NCBI GenBank assembly: GCA_022866005.1
Contig: JALHTV010000058.1
Location: 1 to 8,307 of the forward strand
Source of the DNA: Phycisphaerae bacterium
GTDB lineage: Bacteria > Planctomycetota > Phycisphaerae > SM23-33
Length of the DNA: 8,307 nt
Reading direction: 5' to 3'
Below, in pieces: positions 1 to 6,693 of this stretch; position 1 is the stretch's first letter; each line of letters begins with the position of its first letter. The translations under genes were made by a program, and so were the position numbers. Below the pieces are notes generated by a model. That model searched no databases and had not been told where the DNA came from. It worked only from the letters and a program-made list of their open reading frames with translations.

Positions 1-965
<965 letters not shown>

Positions 966-1168
966 CGTCGAAGGACCTCTCCACGGAGGCGGCCCGCAGC
1001 CCGACCGTCCCACGCAGGGATGCCCATCCTATCGTCTGGCCGCGGAGTGTCAAAGGCTTTGGGGGGCAGCCTGGTTCCGTTCACGGTGCTTCGCTGACTG
1101 AGAGTCTTGCGGGAAGTCTCAAGAGTCGAGCTGCTGGTGGGACTGCCGCGTCCGCCACTCGGGACGAA

Positions 1169-1253
1169 GGAGGGGCCTGCCAGATCGCTGCTGTGTTCCG
1201 GGGCGGACCGTCAAGCTAGGGGGGCACCGTGCCCACAGCAGAATAGCCCCTCC
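1169..1253. repeat. Nested inverted-repeat element, possible decayed mobile repeat or structured RNA
   Basis: Outer arms GGAGGGGC (1169-1176) and GCCCCTCC (1246-1253) are perfectly complementary. Inside them CTGCTGTG (1188-1195) pairs perfectly with CACAGCAG (1234-1241). At the inner right is a small palindrome, GGGCAC-C-GTGCCC (1222-1234), which would compete with the CTGCTGTG pairing by one base. The arrangement would fold into an extended hairpin on either strand. No T-run follows on either side, so it is not an obvious intrinsic terminator. It could be a REP/MITE-type dispersed repeat, an attachment or transposon-end remnant, or a structured leader upstream of pheT on the minus strand. 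The pairing is seen directly; the function is unknown. Confidence 0.55.
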
Positions 1254-1343
1254 CGATGGCCTCGCTCGCCGATAGTGCCTGTCAGGAAGCTTGGTTTCAA
1301 CTTCTTTTATTGCCGATTGTTGCGTTTTTGCTGGCGGAGAGAG

Positions 1344-1373
1344 CGGACAAAATGTACTGTATTTGTCGATAAA
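1344..1373 (+). promoter_or_regulatory. Candidate abiE promoter inside the palindrome
   Basis: A possible -35 box CGGACA (1344-1349, four of six matches to TTGACA) and a possible -10 box GATAAA (1368-1373, four of six matches to TATAAT) are separated by 18 bp. Transcription would then begin near 1380, giving a leader of about 25 nt. Both boxes lie within or touch the palindrome, so a bound repressor would cover the polymerase site. The boxes are weak and the call is tentative. Confidence 0.3.
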
Positions 1374-1390
1374 TACAGTAACTTTTGTCC
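1345..1390. promoter_or_regulatory. 46-bp palindrome, probable AbiEi operator
   Basis: Symmetric site just upstream of abiEi. The outer arms are GGACAAAA (1345-1352) and TTTTGTCC (1383-1390). Next come two mismatched bases on each side, then inner arms TACTGTATTT (1355-1364) and AAATACAGTA (1371-1380) around a 6-base centre, GTCGAT. All 18 arm positions match perfectly. Studied AbiEi antitoxins repress their own operon by binding inverted repeats in the promoter, so the position (15 bp before the start codon) and symmetry fit an autoregulatory operator. The regulatory role is inferred from the family; the symmetry is seen. Confidence 0.75.
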
Positions 1391-1407
1391 ATAGGGCCAA
1401 TCCTATG
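1390..1407 (+). promoter_or_regulatory. Hairpin covering the abiEi ribosome binding site and start codon
   Basis: CATAGG (1390-1395) is the exact reverse complement of CCTATG (1402-1407), with a GCCAAT loop between. The AGGG Shine-Dalgarno-like tract (1393-1396) lies in the left arm and loop edge, and the ATG (1405-1407) lies in the right arm. A six-pair stem in the mRNA would therefore hide both initiation signals. It may temper translation of the antitoxin, but a stem this short may be only marginally stable. Confidence 0.4.
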
Positions 1408-2013
1408 AAGAATGGGACCAGTAAAGATAAAGCCATACGAGTGTTCAGACGCCACGGGGGAATGCTCCGCACGAAGCAGGCGCTCGGTCTGCGCATCCAC
1501 CGTAGAACGCTGTACAAACTGCGCGATACGGGCCGGACCGCTGCCGTGAGCCGCGGCTTCTACCGGCTAGCTGAGCTGCCCCCACTGGGGAACCCTGACC
1601 TTGTGGCGGCCTGCTCGGCGATCCCTAAGGGGGTTATCTGCCTGGTGTCGGCCCTGGCGTTCCACGGCATCACGACACAGGTACCGCACCAAGTAGACCT
1701 GGCCATCGAACAGAAGGTCAAACGCCCTCGCGTGGCATACCCGCCGATCCGAGTCTTCTGGTTCAGCGGCGGGGCATTCACGAAGGGGGTGGAGAAGCAC
1801 ATTCTGGACGGGGTGCCCGTTCGCGTCTATTCGCCAGCTAAGACTGTGGCCGACTGCTTCAAGTACCGGAACAAGATCGGCCTGGACATAGCGCTTGAGG
1901 CTCTTCGGCTGTGCCGGAAGGAGAAGAAGGCATCGGTTGACGAACTGATGAAGTTCGGCCGAATCTGCCGTGTCGCGAGCATCATGCGACCTTACCTGGA
2001 AGCTATGCTGTGA
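1405..2013 (+). CDS. abiEi: AbiEi-type antitoxin and transcriptional repressor of a type IV toxin-antitoxin system
   Basis: Antitoxin of the AbiE abortive-infection system. It counteracts AbiEii without stable binding to the toxin and represses the operon through DNA binding. The 202-residue product starts at ATG 1405, 8 nt after AGGG. An upstream in-frame extension to about 1291 would run through the palindrome and is rejected. Residues ~8-55 form the N-terminal winged helix-turn-helix, with RIHRRTLYKLRDTGR (30-44) followed by VSRGFYRL (48-55), as in AbiEi_4-type domains. The C-terminal domain shows VSALAFHGIT (81-90), YSPAKTVADCFKYRNKIGLD (142-161), ALEALRL (163-169) and the closing MRPYLEAML, all typical of this antitoxin family. 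Length is normal for the family. The stop overlaps the abiEii start, so the two are translationally coupled. Codon choice is less GC-biased than in flanking genes, suggesting acquisition. Family assignment is strong; phage defence activity is inferred. Confidence 0.93.
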   Translation: MKNGTSKDKAIRVFRRHGGMLRTKQALGLRIHRRTLYKLRDTGRTAAVSRGFYRLAELPPLGNPDLVAACSAIPKGVICLVSALAFHGITTQVPHQVDLAIEQKVKRPRVAYPPIRVFWFSGGAFTKGVEKHILDGVPVRVYSPAKTVADCFKYRNKIGLDIALEALRLCRKEKKASVDELMKFGRICRVASIMRPYLEAML

Positions 2014-2951
2014 GCAAAAGAGCCCTCAGGAACGCGGCACACTCTATCAACCAGCGGCTACGCGACGAGGCCAAGCGGACCGGTCGACCCTTCAACGAGC
2101 TTCTCCAGTACTTCGCTATGGAGCGATTCCTATACCGCCTTTGTCGATCCCCCCACGGGGAGAAATTCGTGCTCAAGGGGGCGCTCCTATTCACCGCGTG
2201 GCAAGCACCGATGTATCGGCCGACACGGGATATCGACCTGCTGGGCCGCATGGGCAACTCGCTCGACGAAGTCGTGGGTGTGTTCCAGGATATCTGTCGG
2301 CAGGAGGTGGAACCTGATGGTCTGGGCTTTGACGTAGACCAGGTTACAGCCGAGCGGATCATCGAGGACGCGGACTACGAGGGGGTCCGCGTGACAGTCC
2401 ATGGCCGCCTGGGCAATGCGGAGGTTGCCTTCCATGTGGACATCGGGTTTTGGGATGTGATCGTCCCCGGGCCGGTAGACCTGGATTACCCGACGATCCT
2501 GCATCTGCCGGCGCCTCGCCTTCGGGGGTACAGCCGTGAGAGTGTCATTGCCGAGAAGTTTGAGGCAATGGTCAAGCTGGGCGAGGTGAACAGCCGGATG
2601 AAGGACTTTCACGACACCTGGTACTTAGCCAGGCACTTTGACTTCGATGGGGCAGACCTGGCCAAGGCGCTGGTGGAGACGTTTTCCAGACGTCGCACCA
2701 CGCTCCAGGCTAAGCCGTTGGCTCTAAGCCCCAAGTTTGCCCGGGACGACATGAAGCAGACCCAGTGGGTGGCATTCCTGCGCCGCGGACGACTAGCTGG
2801 GATCCCGGATGTCTTCGAACAGGTGCTTAAGGAGATTGCGGGTTTCCTGCTTCCGGTATCCGAGGCTGTCGCGGCGGGCACACCATTCGAGCAGCGGTGG
2901 GTAGCGCCGGGCCCGTGGAAGCCCGTGCCTGATACGGTCTCGTCGCACTAG
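2010..2951 (+). CDS. abiEii: AbiEii-type nucleotidyltransferase toxin of a type IV toxin-antitoxin system
   Basis: Toxin partner of AbiEi, a cytoplasmic nucleotidyltransferase of the DUF1814/AbiEii family. Characterised relatives bind GTP or transfer nucleotides, some onto tRNA acceptor ends, and arrest growth. It starts at GTG 2010, overlapping the abiEi stop by 4 nt (GTGA), giving 313 residues, a usual length. The nucleotidyltransferase core is visible: LKGALLF (55-61) stands where the family has its glycine-rich turn. TRDIDLLG (72-79) supplies D74 and D76, and FHVDIGFWD (141-149) supplies a likely third acidic residue, D144. Downstream, EKFEAMVKLG (182-191) and RMKDFHDTWYL (196-206) match the Lys and Arg/Asp motifs of the C-terminal helical half. 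All expected catalytic residues are present, so it should be active. Its exact substrate cannot be read from sequence. Confidence 0.93.
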   Translation: MSKRALRNAAHSINQRLRDEAKRTGRPFNELLQYFAMERFLYRLCRSPHGEKFVLKGALLFTAWQAPMYRPTRDIDLLGRMGNSLDEVVGVFQDICRQEVEPDGLGFDVDQVTAERIIEDADYEGVRVTVHGRLGNAEVAFHVDIGFWDVIVPGPVDLDYPTILHLPAPRLRGYSRESVIAEKFEAMVKLGEVNSRMKDFHDTWYLARHFDFDGADLAKALVETFSRRRTTLQAKPLALSPKFARDDMKQTQWVAFLRRGRLAGIPDVFEQVLKEIAGFLLPVSEAVAAGTPFEQRWVAPGPWKPVPDTVSSH

Positions 2952-2953
2952 GG

Positions 2954-2966
2954 GCGCGCATCGCGC
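2954..2966 (+). terminator. Weak hairpin after abiEii, possible terminator
   Basis: GCGCG (2954-2958) pairs with CGCGC (2962-2966) around a CAT loop, starting 3 bp after the abiEii stop. Only a poor pyrimidine tail (CTAGCTTACCCCC) follows, with no real T-run, so Rho-independent termination is doubtful. Confidence 0.25.
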
Positions 2967-3275
2967 TAGCTTACCCCCACAGGCAGGCTGTGCCATCGTC
3001 GCCTCGTTTGCTGTGCTCCGTGCCACCCTGCCCCGCGCGCCATGTGCAACCATCCCAACGCGATGCAGACCGTCGGCACCTGGAGGCCAACCGAGGACAA
3101 TCTCAAATGTACCGGGCCTTATGGGGCCTTGCGGCCGTTGGGGGGCGGTGCTTAGATACACCCCGCCCCGGCGGCCCGTGGTGCCGATGCCGGACTTTGC
3201 CGACGCGTGCCGCACGCAGCGCGTGCCGGGGGCGGTGAGTATTTCCGCAGGCCAGAAGCGCCCCCTGAGGCCCTC

Positions 3276-3280
3276 GGAGG
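3276..3280 (+). promoter_or_regulatory. Ribosome binding site of the long nfeD gene
   Basis: GGAGG lies 4 nt before the ATG at 3285 and supports that start, although the spacing is short. A competing signal, GAGGG (3322-3326), lies 6 nt before an in-frame ATG at 3333. Confidence 0.45.
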
Positions 3281-3284
3281 TACA

Positions 3285-5000
3285 ATGACCGCCCAGGGCG
3301 CATTGCCCGCAGGACAGGACCGAGGGAAGCTTATGGCACCAGTGGCTCGCATGGGAGTGAAGCTCGCAGGCGTCGGCCCGCCTGTCGCTCTTGTCGCCTT
3401 GTCGGCCGTGTGGCTCGCGGCCGGCGTGGCGGTCGCAGCGGACCCGTCGTCTGGACCGACCTGGACAGCGCCCGCGGGGGCGCGGGAGACGGAGGAGGGA
3501 TGGTTTGCGCCCGTCCAACGCAGCCACGCGCTGCCGGCGCTTCCGGCGACCGTGACCCACGTGTTCGTGATCCCCATCGACGGGGCCATCACCGACACCC
3601 TGGCCGATGCGCTCGAGCGGAAGGTCCTGCGCTGCAAGGCCTCCGGGGCGGAGCTGGTGATCTTCCGCCTGAACACCCCCGGCGGCTCGGGCGAGGCGAT
3701 GGACCGCATCGTCCAGTTGATCCTGGATGAGCTTGGCTCGATCCGCACGGTGGCCTTCGTGGCGCCCAAGGCGCTCAGTGCCGGGGCGATCATCTCCCTG
3801 GCCTGCAACGAGATCGTGATGACTCCCACGGCCGTGATCGGCGACGCGATGCCGATCATGATCGGTCCGGAGGGCCTGGTGGAGATCCCGCCCAAGGAGC
3901 GGGGCAAGTTCGAGTCGGCCGCCCGCGGGCAGGTCCGCGTCCTGGCCGGCCGAAACGGCTACAACCTGGACCTGTGCGAGGCGATGGTCACGATCACGCA
4001 TGAGTTGTGGCTGATCCGCCACGCCGGCACCGGCGAGTTGCGGATCGTCGAGGCCACCGAGTGGCGCCATCGCGTGGCCGGTGCCCCCCCGAGCACCGCC
4101 CCTGCGGGCGGGAAGCCGCCGACGGACGGCTCCTGGGAATACCTCCGTACCCTGGACGGGCCGGAGGAACTGGTGACGCTGACGGCTGAGGAGGCGACCT
4201 TCGACGGCCTGGCCGCTGAGGTAGCCGCGTCGCTAGTCGCGCTGGGCGAGCGCTACGACCTGCCCGGACCGCCGACCATCCTGGAAGACACCTGGTCGGA
4301 GCGTCTGGTGACCTTCCTGACCAGTCCGGCCGTGGTGGCGGTGCTGTTCTTCGCGGGCCTGCTGTGCGTGTACGTGGAGATGCACACCCCGGGCTTCGGC
4401 GTGGCGGGGACGACGGCGATCCTCTGCTTTGCGATCTTGTTCGGCAGCCGGTACCTGGTGGGCATGGCCGCGTGGTGGGAGATCGCGCTGTTTGCGCTGG
4501 GGCTGGCGCTGCTGGGCGTGGAGGTGTTCGTCACGCCGGGCTTCGGGGTCGCGGGCATCGCGGGCATCCTGTGCTGCGCGGTGGCGCTGCTGGCCATGTT
4601 CGTGCCCAACGCTCCCTTGAGCCTGCCGATTCCCACCACGAAGCTGGACTGGAGGGTTCTCGGGAGGGGCGTGCTGGCCTTGAGCGTGGCCTTTATCGCG
4701 GCGGTCGTGGCCATGCCGCTGCTGGCGCGGGTCCTGCCGAAGGTCCCCGTGGCCAGTCGGCTGGTGCTGGCCCCGCCCGCGGCTGCGGCGGCGCCGCCGG
4801 TGAGCGATTCCTCCCCCAGTCGCACGATCCAGGTGGGTCAGCGGGGCGTGGTGACGGCCACGTGCCGCCCGGCCGGGGTGGCGCGGTTCAATGAGACCTT
4901 GGTGGACGTGGTGGCCGAAGGGGCCTTCATCTACCCCGGCACGGCGGTGGTGGTGCTGAAGAACGAGGGCAACCGCATCGTCGTCGCACCGGCGCCCTAG
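3285..5000 (+). CDS. nfeD: Long NfeD membrane protein with ClpP/SppA-like serine protease domain
   Basis: Membrane-bound NfeD1b-type protein that accompanies flotillin/stomatin proteins; characterised archaeal relatives cleave hydrophobic stomatin segments. From ATG 3285 it is 571 residues. A signal peptide or anchor spans ~23-52 (ends AVAVAA-type). The protease domain has FVIPIDGAI (94-102), RLNTPGGSGEAMDRI (128-142) and FVAPKALSAGAIIS (158-171), in which S165 is the probable nucleophile, then EIVMTPTAVIGDAMP (176-190). No Lys lies between K208 and K277, so the usual Ser-Lys partner is not obvious. Four membrane segments at about 348-440 include a repeated TPGFGVAG motif (368-375, 417-424); a fifth spans ~462-480. 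The C-terminal OB-like NfeD domain (514-568) has GQRGVVTATCRPAG and EGAFIYPGTAVVV. The alternative start at 3333 gives a shorter, more typical signal peptide. It heads an operon with a short NfeD and floA. Confidence 0.92.
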   Translation: MTAQGALPAGQDRGKLMAPVARMGVKLAGVGPPVALVALSAVWLAAGVAVAADPSSGPTWTAPAGARETEEGWFAPVQRSHALPALPATVTHVFVIPIDGAITDTLADALERKVLRCKASGAELVIFRLNTPGGSGEAMDRIVQLILDELGSIRTVAFVAPKALSAGAIISLACNEIVMTPTAVIGDAMPIMIGPEGLVEIPPKERGKFESAARGQVRVLAGRNGYNLDLCEAMVTITHELWLIRHAGTGELRIVEATEWRHRVAGAPPSTAPAGGKPPTDGSWEYLRTLDGPEELVTLTAEEATFDGLAAEVAASLVALGERYDLPGPPTILEDTWSERLVTFLTSPAVVAVLFFAGLLCVYVEMHTPGFGVAGTTAILCFAILFGSRYLVGMAAWWEIALFALGLALLGVEVFVTPGFGVAGIAGILCCAVALLAMFVPNAPLSLPIPTTKLDWRVLGRGVLALSVAFIAAVVAMPLLARVLPKVPVASRLVLAPPAAAAAPPVSDSSPSRTIQVGQRGVVTATCRPAGVARFNETLVDVVAEGAFIYPGTAVVVLKNEGNRIVVAPAP

Positions 5001-5037
5001 GCCGGCCGCGACGGTGAACAGGTGAATAGGAACGGAT

Positions 5038-5547
5038 ATGGTGGGCACTATTCTATTGATCGTGGTGCTGGTGCTGGCCTCGGCGGCGCTGATCGTGATG
5101 GAAATCTGCACGCCGTTCTTCGGGTTGCTGACCGTGCTGTCGGCCGGCTGCCTGGTGGGGGCGGTGGCGTTTTGCTTCCGGTTGTCGGCGGAGACGGGCG
5201 TGGTGGCGGTGGTCGCGGCGCTGGTGGGGTATCCGGTGTTCATCATCGCGGCCATCAGGTGGATCCCGCGGACTCGGCTGGGCCGGCGGCTGGTGCTCTC
5301 GCGCGGTCAGGCCCCGCCCGGGGAGGCCACGCCCGAGGCCGATAGCCTCCGCGCGTTGCTCGGGCGAGAAGGGATCGCCGAGACGCCGCTGCGCCCCAGC
5401 GGGGCCGTCCGCATCGACGGGCGACGGATCATTGCCTCCGCCGAGAGCGGGCTGATCGAGAAGGGCGCGGCGGTGAAGGTGGTTCGCATTCAGGGCAGCG
5501 ACGTCGTGGTCCGCCGCATCGCATCGGACGCTGGCCCTGCCGCTTAG
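5038..5547 (+). CDS. Short NfeD-family membrane protein (three membrane segments plus OB fold)
   Basis: A 169-residue protein without a protease domain, matching the short NfeD class that lies beside flotillin genes. Three hydrophobic segments occur at about 4-23, 27-48 and 55-75, with CTPFFGLL (24-31) in the place of the usual TPGFG turn. A basic stretch, RWIPRTRLGRR (74-84), marks the cytoplasmic boundary. The C-terminal OB-like domain (~106-162) reads LLGREGIAETPLRPSGAV and then IASAESGLIEKGAAVKVVRI, the standard NfeD pattern. It starts at ATG 5038, 37 nt after the long nfeD stop, with AGGA (5028-5031) upstream. The pairing of one long and one short NfeD before floA suggests that the OB domains act on the same FloA scaffold. 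The role in membrane-domain organisation is inferred from the family. Confidence 0.88.
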   Translation: MVGTILLIVVLVLASAALIVMEICTPFFGLLTVLSAGCLVGAVAFCFRLSAETGVVAVVAALVGYPVFIIAAIRWIPRTRLGRRLVLSRGQAPPGEATPEADSLRALLGREGIAETPLRPSGAVRIDGRRIIASAESGLIEKGAAVKVVRIQGSDVVVRRIASDAGPAA

Positions 5548-5646
5548 GCGTAAGCTTGCCGTGGTATGGGCGGCGCGTTATACGGAACGCACCGCCAAGC
5601 CCGATGATCGGGCGGCGATCGCATCGGACGACGAAGGGAGAACCTT
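5548..5646 (+). other. Short gap before floA with odd palindrome and direct repeat
   Basis: This 99-bp spacer contains the perfect odd palindrome GCCCGAT-G-ATCGGGC (5599-5613). It also holds ATCGCATCGGACG (5618-5630), an exact second copy of 5518-5530 at the 3' end of the preceding gene. No T-run follows the palindrome, so it is not a clear terminator; a protein-binding site or an internal processing site is possible. The floA ribosome binding site, GGGAG (5636-5640), lies 6 nt before the ATG. Confidence 0.4.
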
Positions 5647-6684
5647 ATGACTATGTTAGCGCAAGTGCCCAGCCTCGTGTGGGTGTGGGCCCTGGTGGCG
5701 GTCCTCGTCATCATCCTCCTGATCATCCTGAGCGTGGTCGGGAGGTTCTTCAAGCTGTGGATCCAGGGGTACTTTGCCCGGGCAAGCATCAGCATGATCG
5801 ACCTGATCGGTATGAGCCTGCGGAAGGTGGACCCGCGGGTCATCGTGCTGAGCAAGGTCCGTGCCGTCCAGGCCGGGCTGAACCTGACCACCAGCGACAT
5901 GGAAAGCCATTACCTGGCCGGCGGCAACGTGCCTAGCGTGATCACCGCGCTGATCGCGGCCAACAAGGCCAACATCGACCTGACCTGGAAGACCGCCACG
6001 GCCATCGACCTGGCGGGTCGAGACATCCTCGACGCGGTGCAGACCTCCGTGAACCCCAAGGTGATCGACTGCCCCAACCCCGCCACCGGCAAGACCACCA
6101 TCGACGCGGTGGCCAAGGACGGCATTCAGGTCAAGGTCAAGGCCCGCGTGACCGTCCGAGCGAACATCGACCGGCTGGTCGGCGGGGCGACCGAGGAAAC
6201 CATCATCGCCCGCGTGGGCGAAGGCATCGTGACGACCATCGGCTCCTCGGAGTCCTACAAGCAGGTGCTGGAGAGCCCCGACCTGATCTCCAAGAAGGTC
6301 CTCGACAAGGGCCTGGACGCCAAGACCGCCTTTGAGATTCTCTCCATCGATATCGCCGACGTGGACGTGGGCGAGAACATCGGCGCCAAGCTCCAGGCCG
6401 ACCAGGCCGAGGCCGACAAGCGCCGCTTCCAGGCCGAGGCCGAGAAACGCCGCGCGATGGCCATGGCCCGCGAGCAGGAGATGCAGGCGCTGGTCCGCGA
6501 GAACCGCGCCAAGGTGGTCCTGGCCGAGGCGGAGATTCCCCTCGCGATCGCCGAGAGCTTCCGCAAGGGCAACCTGGGCATTATGGACTACTACCGGATG
6601 CGAAACATCCAGGCCGATACCGACATGCGCGAGAGCCTCGGCGGCGGCCAGCCGCGCACCGAGACGCCCCCGCGCACCCCCTGA
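5647..6684 (+). CDS. floA: Flotillin-like membrane scaffold protein FloA
   Basis: Bacterial flotillin-like protein of the FloA (YqfA, formerly UPF0365) family, which assembles on the inner face of the cytoplasmic membrane and organises functional membrane microdomains. The 345 residues are close to the ~330 of Bacillus FloA. One hydrophobic segment at ~8-31 anchors it. FKLWIQGYFARASISMIDLIGMSLRKVDPRVIV (35-67, in pieces) and the SPFH/PHB domain follow. Hallmarks include MESHYLAGGNVPSVI (85-99), FEILSIDIADVDVGENIGAK (229-248) and a coiled-coil region (~248-300) rich in Ala, Glu, Lys and Arg. The tail AEAEIPLAIAESFRKGNLGI (293-312) then MDYYRMRNIQADTDMR (313-328) is highly characteristic. The last ~15 residues are a Pro/Arg/Thr-rich extension. 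Start ATG 5647 has GGGAG 6 nt upstream; an ATG two codons later is also possible. It lies directly downstream of two nfeD genes, the classical arrangement. Confidence 0.96.
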   Translation: MTMLAQVPSLVWVWALVAVLVIILLIILSVVGRFFKLWIQGYFARASISMIDLIGMSLRKVDPRVIVLSKVRAVQAGLNLTTSDMESHYLAGGNVPSVITALIAANKANIDLTWKTATAIDLAGRDILDAVQTSVNPKVIDCPNPATGKTTIDAVAKDGIQVKVKARVTVRANIDRLVGGATEETIIARVGEGIVTTIGSSESYKQVLESPDLISKKVLDKGLDAKTAFEILSIDIADVDVGENIGAKLQADQAEADKRRFQAEAEKRRAMAMAREQEMQALVRENRAKVVLAEAEIPLAIAESFRKGNLGIMDYYRMRNIQADTDMRESLGGGQPRTETPPRTP

Positions 6685-6693
6685 GGCAGGCCC

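Larger units (their letters stand above)
966..1404. other. Intergenic region between pheT and abiEi
   Basis: This 439-bp gap separates the divergent pheT and abiEi genes. I see no convincing coding region; the open frames here have no recognisable motifs and overlap strong inverted repeats. The left two thirds are GC-rich and contain the nested inverted repeat at 1169-1253. From about 1290 the composition turns AT-rich, with a T-rich stretch at 1299-1330 followed by the 46-bp palindrome upstream of abiEi. The pheT promoter should also lie here on the minus strand, but I cannot point to convincing -10 and -35 boxes for it. Confidence 0.7.
2952..3284. other. Intergenic region between abiEii and nfeD
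   Basis: This 333-bp gap holds no convincing gene. Seen in it are two small hairpins right after abiEii: GCGCG-CAT-CGCGC at 2954-2966, and CACAG/CTGTG at 2978-2992. Further on are a G-rich stretch with a partial stem near 3137-3168 and a three-arm GCGTGC/GCACGC/GCGTGC motif at 3205-3226. The promoter of the nfeD operon should be here, but no clear -10/-35 pair stands out. Confidence 0.6.

Noticed and set aside
1291..1404. Upstream extension of abiEi from a TTG codon at 1291
   Set aside because: It would translate through the AT-rich operator-like palindrome. The ATG at 1405 has a purine tract and starts at the usual family N-terminus.
966..1404. T-box or other classical amino-acid leader upstream of pheT
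   Set aside because: I found inverted repeats but no T-box consensus, no leader peptide rich in Phe codons and no terminator T-run in the pheT direction.
1119..1517. 132-codon minus-strand open frame over the pheT-abiEi gap
   Set aside because: It runs through the palindrome, the nested inverted repeat and the abiEi N-terminus and has no recognisable domain; better explained by repeats.
2793..4070. Long 425-codon open frame on the minus strand across the abiEii/nfeD junction
   Set aside because: It is antisense to the clear abiEii 3' end and the nfeD protease domain. The translation is His/Arg/Gly-rich low-complexity with no motifs, typical of opposite-strand frames in GC-rich DNA.
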